From the NCBI RefSeq assembly GCF_011761945.1, contig NZ_JAASQV010000002.1:868001-932000 (forward strand): a stretch of 64,000 bases of DNA. The letters run 5' to 3'. The notes beneath the pieces are model-generated. The model was given only the letters and a program-made list of their open reading frames with translations. It searched no databases and had not been told where the DNA came from. How positions within the stretch are numbered: position 1 is the first letter of the stretch; each line of letters opens with the position of its first letter. This DNA is from Sphingomonas leidyi. GTDB taxonomy: Bacteria; Pseudomonadota; Alphaproteobacteria; Sphingomonadales; Sphingomonadaceae. A program made the translations under genes and the position numbers. Positions 25,011 through 33,290 of this stretch are shown piece by piece.

Positions 25011-26135
25011 CTAAGCCCCGCCGATCCAGGTCTCGCGGACCCACCCCGCCGCGTCGAGCAGCACCAGGTCGGCAGCATGGCCGGTCGCGATCCGGCCATG
25101 CCTATCGCCCAGGCCCATCAGCGCGGCCGGGCTGGTGCTTGCCATCGTCACCGCAGTGGCGAGATCGACGCCCAGCATCGAGACCGCGTTGCGCACCGCC
25201 GCCGCCATGTCGAGATGCGATCCGGCCAGCGTGCCGTCGTCGCTGCGGCAGGCGCCGTCCTTCACGGTGATGTGGCGGCCCTGCAGCACGAACTCGCTCG
25301 CCTCCGATCCGACCGAGGGCATCGCATCGGTCACCAGCATGAAGCCGCTGGCCGGCTTGCAGCGCAGCGCCAGGCGGAGCGTGGCCGGGTTCACATGATG
25401 CCCGTCGACGATCAGCCCGCAGACCAGCGCATCCGAATCGAGCGCGGCGCCGACCATGCCCGGCTCGCGCGAGCCGAGCGGCGACATGGCATTGAACAAA
25501 TGGGTGACGCCGCGCATGCCCGCGGCCACCGCCGCCTTGGCCTGGTCGTAGCGCGCATTGGTATGCCCCGCCGCGACCACCACGCCGGCGGCGACGAGCT
25601 GCTCGATGTCCGAAACCGCCACGCGTTCCGGCGCGAGCGTCACCAGCGTGCGGCCGCGCGTCAGGCCGGTCAGCGCTGCGATCCCCTCCGCGTCGAGCGG
25701 GCGGATCTTCTCGGCCGAATGGATGCCCTTGCGATCGACGTTGAGGAACGGGCCCTCGACATGGATGCCGAGCACGCCCGGTATGCCCGCCGCGATCGCC
25801 GCGTCCACGGCCGCCACCGCGCGGCGGATGACGTCGAGATCGTCGCTGATCAGCGTGGGGAGGAAGCCGGTGGTGCCGAAGCGGCGATGCGCGGCGCCGA
25901 TCGCGGCGATGCCCTCCACGGTCGGCGCGTCGTTGAACAGCACGCCGCCGCCGCCATTGACCTGGGTATCGATGAATCCGGGGACGAGCGTGCCGTCCAG
26001 CCGCCGCGGCTCGGCGCCGGCGGGAATCGCGCCGGCCGGCACCACGCCGGCGATGCGCGCGCCGTCGACCAGGACGGCGACATCTTCGCGGAGCGCGCCG
26101 TCGACCAGCGCGCATGTCGGGATCAGCGCCTGCAT
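25011..26135 (-). CDS. nagA: N-acetylglucosamine-6-phosphate deacetylase
   Basis: Cytoplasmic metal hydrolase that converts GlcNAc-6-phosphate to glucosamine-6-phosphate. The 374-aa product has family motifs in order: GFIDTQVNGGGG, GIHVEGPFLN with the metal-binding Glu, the His residues of GHTNARYDQ and THLFNAMSP, and the catalytic Asp of LVTDAM. Its ATG overlaps the stop of the upstream SIS gene (TGATG), making a coupled nag operon with the deaminase and the GntR regulator. Confidence 0.96.
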   Translation of the reverse strand: MQALIPTCALVDGALREDVAVLVDGARIAGVVPAGAIPAGAEPRRLDGTLVPGFIDTQVNGGGGVLFNDAPTVEGIAAIGAAHRRFGTTGFLPTLISDDLDVIRRAVAAVDAAIAAGIPGVLGIHVEGPFLNVDRKGIHSAEKIRPLDAEGIAALTGLTRGRTLVTLAPERVAVSDIEQLVAAGVVVAAGHTNARYDQAKAAVAAGMRGVTHLFNAMSPLGSREPGMVGAALDSDALVCGLIVDGHHVNPATLRLALRCKPASGFMLVTDAMPSVGSEASEFVLQGRHITVKDGACRSDDGTLAGSHLDMAAAVRNAVSMLGVDLATAVTMASTSPAALMGLGDRHGRIATGHAADLVLLDAAGWVRETWIGGA

Positions 26136-27166
26136 CAGATGGTCTCGGTCACCTTGGCGAGCGACGGCGGCCGATCGGGATCGAAGCCGCGCGCGATCGA
26201 GAGCGCGTTGGCGGCGCGGTAGAAAGCCTGGATCTGCAGGATCGGCTCGATCGCCGGGCCCGCCGCCGGGTGCGGCAGATGGATCGCGCCCGGCACCTTG
26301 CCGCCGCTCACCAGCACTTCGCCGCCCCGCGCGAGCACATCGGCGACCAGGTCGTCGACGCCGTCGGCAGTGGCATCGTCCTGGCGGAAGACGAGCAGCG
26401 GGAAGCCGGGGCCGACCAGGGCCATCGGCCCGTGCCGGACCTCGGCGGCGCTGAACGCCTCGGCATGGAGGCCGCAAGTCTCCTTGAACTTGAGCGCGGC
26501 TTCCTGCGCCACGCCGAAGCCCAGGCCGCGGCCGATCACATAGAGGCCGCGCGCGCCATGCAGCCGCTCGACCAGCGGCGACCAGTCGGCGGCCCAGGCG
26601 GCCTCGAGCCGGTCGGGCAGTGCGGCGAGGCCGGCCGCGAGCGACTCGTCGCCTGCCCATTCGCACACCAGGTGGAGCTGGGCGGCGAGCGCGGCGATGT
26701 ACGACTTGGTCGCCGCGACGCTGATCTCGGGTCCGGCGCGGAGCGGCACCAGCGTGTCCGATTCGGCGGCGAGGGGCGAATCCTCGACATTGACCATCGC
26801 CACGGTGCGGGCGCCGCTTTCCTTCGCGGCGCGCATCGCGGCCAGGATGTCGGGGCTCTTGCCCGATTGCGAGATGCCGAGCGCCAGCATGTCGGAATAG
26901 TCGGTCTCGACGCCATAGACCGAGGCGATCGACGGCGAGACCGAAGTGGTCAGCAAGCCCAGCCGCGTCTCGATCAGATAGCGGCCGAAGGTGGCGGCAT
27001 GATCCGAGCTGCCGCGCGCGCAGGTGAGCACGCCGCGCGGGCGGGTAGCGCGCAAGCGGGCGCCCAGCTCGCGGACCGCTTCCGCATTCCGCTCGAGCTG
27101 CCGGCGCACCGCCGCGCCGGCTTCGGCCGCCTCGGCGAACATGCGGGTCGATTCGGGGTTGGTCAT
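26135..27166 (-). CDS. SIS-domain glucosamine-6-phosphate deaminase, NagB-II type
   Basis: Two SIS domains (about 30-160 and 190-330) related to the isomerase half of GlmS, with no glutaminase domain. Proteins of this type beside nagA replace classical NagB and deaminate glucosamine-6-phosphate to fructose-6-phosphate; that role is inferred from the neighbourhood. Sugar-phosphate-binding motifs are visible at ARGSSDHAA, ISQSGKSPD and the late AEVRHGP. The start at 27166 (MTNPESTRMF) lies 4 bp after the regulator gene; a longer start at 27205 would overlap it. The length is 343 aa, normal for the group. Confidence 0.9.
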   Translation of the reverse strand: MTNPESTRMFAEAAEAGAAVRRQLERNAEAVRELGARLRATRPRGVLTCARGSSDHAATFGRYLIETRLGLLTTSVSPSIASVYGVETDYSDMLALGISQSGKSPDILAAMRAAKESGARTVAMVNVEDSPLAAESDTLVPLRAGPEISVAATKSYIAALAAQLHLVCEWAGDESLAAGLAALPDRLEAAWAADWSPLVERLHGARGLYVIGRGLGFGVAQEAALKFKETCGLHAEAFSAAEVRHGPMALVGPGFPLLVFRQDDATADGVDDLVADVLARGGEVLVSGGKVPGAIHLPHPAAGPAIEPILQIQAFYRAANALSIARGFDPDRPPSLAKVTETI

Positions 27167-27170
27167 CCGC

Positions 27171-27914
27171 TCAGCCCCGCATGTCGAGTTCGGCGACGAA
27201 GTCATAGGCGTCGCCGCGATACCAGCTGGTCGTCGCCTCGATCACCCGGCCATCGGCAAGAAAGCCGCGGCGCTCGATATAGAGGACCGGCGCGCCCACC
27301 TCCACGCCGAGCAGGGCGGCGCGCTCGGCGTCGCACAGGGCCGCGCGCAGCCGCTGGAGCGCGCGCACCGGGCGGTTGCCGGTCGCCTCGAGCGCGGCAT
27401 AGAGCGACGAATCGACTGCATCGAGCCCCGACAGGCCGAAGCCCGGGATGATCGCGAATTCGAGTGCCATCGGCACGTCGTCGGCATAGCGGATACGGTG
27501 GAAGCGATAGACCGCGGTGCCGGGGCTGAGCCCGAAGGTGAGCGATTCCTCGCCCGTGACCACGCCCGATTCGCGGATCAGCCATTCGCTGCGCACGCTC
27601 CGCCCGCGCGAGGCCATGTCCTCCGAGAAGGACGAGAGCTTGGCGAACTGCTTCTCGACACGGCCGGCGACGAAGGTGCCGGCGCCGTGCCGGCGGACCA
27701 GCAGCCCCTCGTCGACCAGCTTGTCGATCGCCTTGCGCAGCGTGATCCGCGAGACCGAGAGATCGGCAGCCAGGTCGCGCTCGGCGGGAAGCGCTTCGTT
27801 GGGCTTGAGCAGATTGTCGCGCAGCGCCTCGCGCAACGCGGTCTCGAGCTGCCGGTAGAGCGGCCCCCTGCCTGCTCCGTCGAGCGGCCTGATCTTTTGC
27901 GCCAGCAGCGGCAT
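27171..27914 (-). CDS. nagQ: GntR/HutC-family regulator of the GlcNAc genes
   Basis: A 247-aa regulator with an N-terminal winged helix (about 15-85: LYRQLETALREAL, SRITLRKAIDKLV) and a C-terminal UTRA ligand domain (about 95-245). Such proteins (NagQ, NagR, DasR) sense GlcNAc-6-phosphate or glucosamine-6-phosphate and release DNA. It is first in the leftward nag operon and diverges from the TonB receptor gene, with candidate operators between. The ATG at 27914 follows GGGGAA; in-frame codons further upstream run into the operator region. The name NagQ is by analogy. Confidence 0.85.
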   Translation of the reverse strand: MPLLAQKIRPLDGAGRGPLYRQLETALREALRDNLLKPNEALPAERDLAADLSVSRITLRKAIDKLVDEGLLVRRHGAGTFVAGRVEKQFAKLSSFSEDMASRGRSVRSEWLIRESGVVTGEESLTFGLSPGTAVYRFHRIRYADDVPMALEFAIIPGFGLSGLDAVDSSLYAALEATGNRPVRALQRLRAALCDAERAALLGVEVGAPVLYIERRGFLADGRVIEATTSWYRGDAYDFVAELDMRG

Positions 27915-27957
27915 CGGTTCCCCATCATCGGTCGGCTGTGTGCCGGATGCAACACTA

Positions 27958-28096
27958 GTACCAATAACGTACCACATGTCAGCAAAAAAATTACGCTGGT
28001 CTGTAACCGCACTGTAAAAATCTGTCTTGACGGCCCCTCAACAGTGAGGAATGGTACGGATATTGGTATGCGACTGGTCTGCCAGAGCCGTACCAC
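27958..28096. promoter_or_regulatory. Operator cluster between nagQ and the TonB receptor
   Basis: Three site groups are seen. Two direct GTACC copies lie at 27958 and 27969 (11 bp apart). GGTAC and GGTAT lie at 28053 and 28065. A perfect inverted pair TGGTACGG / CCGTACCA spans 28052-28059 and 28088-28095. The 8-mer CTGGTCTG occurs twice (27996 and 28074) and resembles half of the DasR-type site. They overlap or flank the probable promoters of both operons, as expected for a GntR/HutC repressor. Confidence 0.55.
28027..28055 (+). promoter_or_regulatory. Possible promoter of the TonB receptor gene
   Basis: A good -35 box TTGACG (28027-28032) is followed after 17 bp by a weak -10-like AATGGT (28050-28055) that overlaps the GGTAC operator motif at 28053. 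The overlap would suit repression. The weak -10 makes this only a candidate. Confidence 0.35.
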
Positions 28097-28144
28097 AACG
28101 AATCATAAGCAAGTTCAGAATCATTCTGACCAAGGGGATGAGAG

Positions 28145-30844
28145 ATGGGGATCCGGGGATTTCTTATCGGCACGGCCAGCGCGATGGCGCTGCTCACCGG
28201 TGCCGCGCATGCACAGACCAGCGACACCGCCGCCCAGCCTGCCGACGATCACGAGATCGTCGTCACCGGCTTCCGCGCTTCGCTCGCCCAGTCGATCGAA
28301 GCCAAGCGCAAGGCCGATGCGATCATCGACTCGGTCTCGTCGGAAGATGTCGGCAAGTTCCCGAACACCAACGTCGCCGAAGCGCTGACGCTGGTTCCGG
28401 GCGTCACCGTCGACCGCGCGTTCGGCCAGGGCGAGAAGGTCTCGATCCTCGGCACCGATCCGGCGCTGAACCGCACGCTGCTGAACGGCCAGACGGTCGC
28501 CTCGGCCGACTGGTTCATCCTCGACAATCCGGGCCGCACCTTCAACTATGCGCTGCTCGCCCCGCAGCTCGTCAACCGCGTCGACGTCTACAAGTCGCCC
28601 GAGCCGCGGATCGACGAGGGCTCGATCGGCGGCACGGTCAACGTGCTCACCCGCAAGCCGCTCGAGCTGAAGCCCTTCGTGGTCGCCGGCTCGCTCAGCT
28701 ATCTCTACAATGACCGTTCGAAGAAGGGCGACGTCCAGGGCTCGGCGCTGGTCAGCTGGCACAATGAGGACAAGACCCTCGGCATCCTCGCCTCGTTCCA
28801 GCGCACCAAGGACCGGCTGCGCCGCGACGGCCTGGAGAGCTATGGCACGATCAGCGCGAACTTCTGGGCGGGGAACAACGATGCCAATACCAGCTCGCTG
28901 GCCGCGCCTGCGGTTCCGGTCGTGGGGCGGACCTATACCGGCAATTGCACCGGCACCTGCGCCAGCACGCTGACGGCGAACCCGAACGCCAAGTTCCCGA
29001 ATGCGTTCGGCACGTCCTATTTCGAGCAGGGCCGCGAGCGGCTGACCTATTCGGCGACCGCTCAGTGGAAGCCGGTCGATCAGCTCACCATCACGGCCGA
29101 CTGGCTGCGCATCGACGCGACCTATGACAATCTCAATCAGTCGATGTTCGCCTTTCCGGGCAATGTCTGGAACAGCGCCGGCTCGCTGACCGGCCTGACG
29201 GTGGACAACGGCATCGTCCGCTCGGCGACCTTCAACAACGGGCTCTCGGTGCTCGATGCGCAGTATCGCGTGGCGGAGATGCATTCGCAGACCTTCCACG
29301 GCCAGATCGGCTGGGAAGACGTGCATTGGGACCTGAATGTCCAGGGCGGCGTCTCGGATGCCGATGGCGGCACCAAGAAGCAGGTGTTCCTGGAGTTCCT
29401 GAACAAGGCCAACTACACGGTCGACATCAGCGGCGCGCCCGGCAAGCCGGGCACGATCTCCTATACCAGCAACGTGCTCGGCAATCCGGCGGCCTTCGTC
29501 ACCGATGCCGGCTGGAGCGGCAATCTCGTCACCAAGCCGACCACCGACAAGGAACGCTACGGCCAGGTCGATTTCGGCCTGAAGTTCGACGGAGTGCTGA
29601 AGCGCATCCAGGTCGGCTACAAATATCGCAGCCACGAGACCGCGCAGGCCTATGCCGGCGTCAGCCTGGCCGGCATCAACGGCTTCGCGGTGCCGGCGTC
29701 GAACTTCGACACCAGCATCGTCAGGGACAATTACCTGTCGGGCTTCGACGGCATCAACGACCAGATGCGCGGCCGCTTCATCATCAACGGCGATTCGATG
29801 GTGAACTATGTCCAGGGCCGGCCGGGCCTGCCGACGCCCTCGATGTTCTCCGCCTCGGAATTCACTGCCGGCAATTGGGACATCAAGGAGCAGATCCACG
29901 CCGCCTATGCCCAGGCGAATTTCGACGCCGGCGGCTTCCGCGGCAATTTCGGCGTGCGCTACGTCCACACCGCGACCGACAGCGCGGGCTTCGTCTGCAA
30001 GCCGGGCGCGATGTGCAACGCCCAGGCCGACTGGGTGTGGCAGACGACCAAGACCAGCTACGACAATGTCCTGCCCAGCGTGAACATCATCGCCGACGTG
30101 CGCAAGGACCTGGTGTTCCGCTTCGCCGCGGCGCAGGTGATCGCCCGTCCGAACTATGCCGATCTGACCAACTATTTCTGGCTGTCGGACCAGATCCTGA
30201 GCGGCGGCGGCGGCAATCCGGACCTGAAGCCCTACAAGTCGAACAACTTCAACGCGTCGCTCGAATGGTATCTGGCGCCCCGTTCGATCCTGTCGGGTGA
30301 GATCTTCTACAAGGACATCAGCAACTACATCCTGCAGCAGACTGCGCCCGAGCAGCATTACAACACCGCGCAGGGGCGGGTGACGACCTATCAGATCAGC
30401 CGCCCGTTCAATGCGGGCTCGGCCGAGGTGAAGGGCTTCGCCGTGGCCTATCAGCAGAGCTTCCCGCTCGGCTTCGGCGTGCTGGCCAACTATACCTATT
30501 CGGACGGCAAGGCGAGCACGGGCGCCGACCTGCCCTACAATTCGCGGCACCAGGCCAGCCTGAGCCCGTTCTTCGAGAGTGGCCCGGTGGCGCTGCGCGC
30601 GACCTATACCTGGCGCTCGAAATACTTCACGGGCATCGATCGCGGCGATCAGATGTACGTGCGCGGCACCGCCAATGTCGATGTGTCGGCGACGTACAAC
30701 TTCACCAAGGAAGTCGGGCTCACCCTGTCGGGCATGAACCTGACCGACAGCCAATATTATGCCTATGCCAACACGCCGAGCCTGCCGCGCGGCGTGTACA
30801 AGACCGGCCGCAAGCTGCTCGCGACCGTCAATGTGAACTTCTGA
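28145..30844 (+). CDS. TonB-dependent receptor, likely chito-oligosaccharide/GlcNAc uptake
   Basis: Outer-membrane active transporter of 899 aa. A signal peptide (MGIRGFLIGTASAMALLTGAAHA) is followed by a TonB-box-like segment EIVVTG, a plug domain (about 45-170) beginning FRASLAQSIEAKRKAD, and a 22-strand barrel to the terminal aromatic residue of VNVNF. The plug sequence is the type seen in sugar-loading TonB receptors of Caulobacter and Xanthomonas. Substrate is inferred from the divergent nag genes and the hexosaminidase downstream. An RBS (AAGGGGA) precedes the ATG, and a terminator follows the gene. Confidence 0.92.
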   Translation: MGIRGFLIGTASAMALLTGAAHAQTSDTAAQPADDHEIVVTGFRASLAQSIEAKRKADAIIDSVSSEDVGKFPNTNVAEALTLVPGVTVDRAFGQGEKVSILGTDPALNRTLLNGQTVASADWFILDNPGRTFNYALLAPQLVNRVDVYKSPEPRIDEGSIGGTVNVLTRKPLELKPFVVAGSLSYLYNDRSKKGDVQGSALVSWHNEDKTLGILASFQRTKDRLRRDGLESYGTISANFWAGNNDANTSSLAAPAVPVVGRTYTGNCTGTCASTLTANPNAKFPNAFGTSYFEQGRERLTYSATAQWKPVDQLTITADWLRIDATYDNLNQSMFAFPGNVWNSAGSLTGLTVDNGIVRSATFNNGLSVLDAQYRVAEMHSQTFHGQIGWEDVHWDLNVQGGVSDADGGTKKQVFLEFLNKANYTVDISGAPGKPGTISYTSNVLGNPAAFVTDAGWSGNLVTKPTTDKERYGQVDFGLKFDGVLKRIQVGYKYRSHETAQAYAGVSLAGINGFAVPASNFDTSIVRDNYLSGFDGINDQMRGRFIINGDSMVNYVQGRPGLPTPSMFSASEFTAGNWDIKEQIHAAYAQANFDAGGFRGNFGVRYVHTATDSAGFVCKPGAMCNAQADWVWQTTKTSYDNVLPSVNIIADVRKDLVFRFAAAQVIARPNYADLTNYFWLSDQILSGGGGNPDLKPYKSNNFNASLEWYLAPRSILSGEIFYKDISNYILQQTAPEQHYNTAQGRVTTYQISRPFNAGSAEVKGFAVAYQQSFPLGFGVLANYTYSDGKASTGADLPYNSRHQASLSPFFESGPVALRATYTWRSKYFTGIDRGDQMYVRGTANVDVSATYNFTKEVGLTLSGMNLTDSQYYAYANTPSLPRGVYKTGRKLLATVNVNF

Positions 30845-30867
30845 TCTCCAGCCTGGTGTAGTGCACT

Positions 30868-30912
30868 GGGGCGGCGGATGGACGAGCGATCGCACCACCG
30901 CCGCCCCTTTTT
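30868..30912 (+). terminator. Intrinsic terminator after the TonB receptor
   Basis: A 10-bp stem (GGGGCGGCGG / CCGCCGCCCC) with a 20-nt loop is followed by TTTTT. It lies between the receptor and the hexosaminidase gene; partial read-through would give high receptor and lower enzyme and PTS expression. Confidence 0.8.
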
Positions 30913-31022
30913 CTCATCCGCCCCCCTTTTCCTATCCGCGGCGCCTGCCCATCGGGCACGCCGCGATTGAGCGCGGGGCGAAACCGCCTAAGCTCGCTCG
31001 ATCCAAGCCGGGAGCCGTCCGC

Positions 31023-33290
31023 GTGATTTCCTGCCGCCTCGCCCTTGCCCTCGCCGCTGCGCTCTGCGCCGCCATGCCCGCCGCCGCCCAGCAGCTGCCG
31101 CGCCTGCTTCCCGTTCCCGCCGAGATGGCGCCCGCCGCCGGCCGTTTCGCGCTGACCGCGTCGACCGCGCTGGTCGTGCCGGCAGGCGATGCCGGCGCGC
31201 GCGCCGCCGCCGATCGCCTTGCCGAGCTGCTCCGCCTCTCGCGCGGCCTAGCGCTGCGGACCGCCGCCGCATCGCCGCGCCCGGCGATCCGCTTCGTGCG
31301 TGCCGACACCGGCAAGGCGGAGAGCTACCGGCTCGAGATCGGTGGGGACGGCGCCACCATCACCGCCGGCGACGATGCCGGCCTGCTCTACGGCGCCGTG
31401 ACGCTGTGGCAGGTGCTGACCCAGGACGGCGGCAAGGGCCCGGTCACCGTCGCCGGCCTCGCCATCCATGATGCCCCCCGCTTCGCCTGGCGCGGGTTGA
31501 TGCTCGACAGCGCCCGCCACTTCCAGTCGCCCGCCTATGTCCGCCAGCTGATCGACTGGATGGCGGTCAACAAGCTCAACACGCTGCACTGGCACCTGGT
31601 CGACGACCAGGGCTGGCGCGTCGAGATCCGCAAATATCCGAAGCTCACCGGCATCTCGGGCTGGCGCTACCCGGCGGTCGCGCCGGGCGCGCCGCTGCTG
31701 CCCAGGACCGGCGGCTTCTACACCCAGGCCGAGATCCGCGCGATCGTCGCCCATGCCGCGAAGCGGGGCATCACCATCGTGCCCGAGATCGAGATGCCCG
31801 GCCACGCGCTCGCCGCGATCCGCGCCTATCCCGAGCTCGGCATGGGCGTGCCGATCCCGCCGGGCACCGAGAGCGACTGGGGCGTCTTCCCCTGGCTCTA
31901 CAATGTCGACGACAAGACCTTTGCCTTTCTCGAGGACGTGCTGACCGAGGTGATGGAGCTGTTTCCGTCGCAATATATCCATGTCGGCGGCGACGAGGCG
32001 GTGAAGGACCAGTGGAAGGGCTCGCCCGCCATCCAGGCGAAGATCAAGGCGCTGGGCATCAAGGACGAGACTGCGCTCCAGGCCTGGTTCGTCCACCGCA
32101 TCGCCGGTTTCCTCCAGGCGCATCACCGCAAGCTGATCGGCTGGGACGAGATCCTCGAGGGCGATGTGCCCGCGGATGCGACGATCACGTCGTGGCGGGG
32201 CATCGAAGGCGCGATCACCGCGGCCAAGGCCGGGCATGACGCGGTGCTGAGCCCGTCGCCGGCGCTCTACGTCAACCATCGCCAGGGCCAGGGCCCCGAC
32301 GAGCCGCCGGGCCGCGGCGACGTGATGGACCTCAGGACCGTCTATGCCTTCGATCCGGCGCCCAGCGCGATTCCGGCCGAGCAGCAGCACCATATCCTCG
32401 GCCTGCAGGCGAATCTGTGGACCGAGCATGCCCGCACCGAGGCGCGCGCCACCTGGCAATTCTTCCCGCGCGCCAGCGCGGTGGCGGAGATCGGCTGGTC
32501 GAAGGCGCAGGGGCGCGACTATGCCGATTTCGTCGACCGGCTGGTGCCGCAGATGGACCGGATGAAGCCGCTCGGCATGACCCCCGCTACCAGCGCCTTC
32601 GCCGTGCGCCCGACGCTCGACTACAAGGCGGGGGAGAAGCGCGTGTCGGTGACGCTGGCGAACCAGTCGGGCCTGCCGATCCGCTACACGATCGACGGCA
32701 CGCCGGTCACCGCGCGCGCGCCGCTCTATGCCGGCCCGCTCGCGCTGTCGCTGCCGACGCGGCTGCGCGCCGCAAGCTTCCGCGGCACCGCCACCGTCGG
32801 CGGCGCCATCGACCAGCGCCTCGACGCGCGTAGCGTACGGTTCCGCAACGACGAGGACCTGAAGACCTGCTCGCGCAAGGTCGTGCTGGCGCTCGAGGAC
32901 GACTATCCCGCCGCCGGCAAGCGCGCGGTGTTCCTCACCGACATCTTCGCGCCCTGCTGGCAATGGGAAGCCGCGCCGGTGGGCGGGGCGAAGGCGATCG
33001 CGCTCACCGTCGGGCAGATCCCGTTCAACTTCCAGCTCGGCGCCGATCTCGCGCATGTGAAGATCCCGCCCTCGGCGACACCCGAAGGCGAGTTCGAGGT
33101 CCGTGCCGGCACGTGCGAGGGCCCGCTGCTCGCGACGGTGCCGCTCGCCGCCGCGGCCGGCAATCCCGGGCTTACCCGGCTGGTCGCGCCGTTCCCGGTG
33201 CGCGCCGGGAACGAGACGCTGTGCATTCGCACCACCGCCAGGGGCCTCGATCCGATGTGGGCGCTGGAGTCGGTGGAGCTGGTGCAGTGA
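31023..33290 (+). CDS. Beta-N-acetylhexosaminidase, GH20
   Basis: Exported glycosidase of 755 aa that removes terminal GlcNAc from chito-oligosaccharides, probably in the periplasm. A signal peptide (MISCRLALALAAALCAAMPAAAQ) precedes a GH20b domain (about 30-150), the catalytic TIM barrel (about 155-500) with the family motifs WHLVDDQGWR and HVGGDEAV, whose Asp-Glu pair is catalytic, and a C-terminal beta region (540-755). The start is GTG at 31023 after GGGAG; the frame upstream belongs to the terminator region. The stop overlaps the next gene (GTGA). Confidence 0.94.
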   Translation: MISCRLALALAAALCAAMPAAAQQLPRLLPVPAEMAPAAGRFALTASTALVVPAGDAGARAAADRLAELLRLSRGLALRTAAASPRPAIRFVRADTGKAESYRLEIGGDGATITAGDDAGLLYGAVTLWQVLTQDGGKGPVTVAGLAIHDAPRFAWRGLMLDSARHFQSPAYVRQLIDWMAVNKLNTLHWHLVDDQGWRVEIRKYPKLTGISGWRYPAVAPGAPLLPRTGGFYTQAEIRAIVAHAAKRGITIVPEIEMPGHALAAIRAYPELGMGVPIPPGTESDWGVFPWLYNVDDKTFAFLEDVLTEVMELFPSQYIHVGGDEAVKDQWKGSPAIQAKIKALGIKDETALQAWFVHRIAGFLQAHHRKLIGWDEILEGDVPADATITSWRGIEGAITAAKAGHDAVLSPSPALYVNHRQGQGPDEPPGRGDVMDLRTVYAFDPAPSAIPAEQQHHILGLQANLWTEHARTEARATWQFFPRASAVAEIGWSKAQGRDYADFVDRLVPQMDRMKPLGMTPATSAFAVRPTLDYKAGEKRVSVTLANQSGLPIRYTIDGTPVTARAPLYAGPLALSLPTRLRAASFRGTATVGGAIDQRLDARSVRFRNDEDLKTCSRKVVLALEDDYPAAGKRAVFLTDIFAPCWQWEAAPVGGAKAIALTVGQIPFNFQLGADLAHVKIPPSATPEGEFEVRAGTCEGPLLATVPLAAAAGNPGLTRLVAPFPVRAGNETLCIRTTARGLDPMWALESVELVQ

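Noticed and set aside
28121-30898. Minus-strand open frame of 925 codons across the TonB receptor
   Set aside because: Antisense shadow; the plus-strand frame has signal peptide, plug and barrel features.
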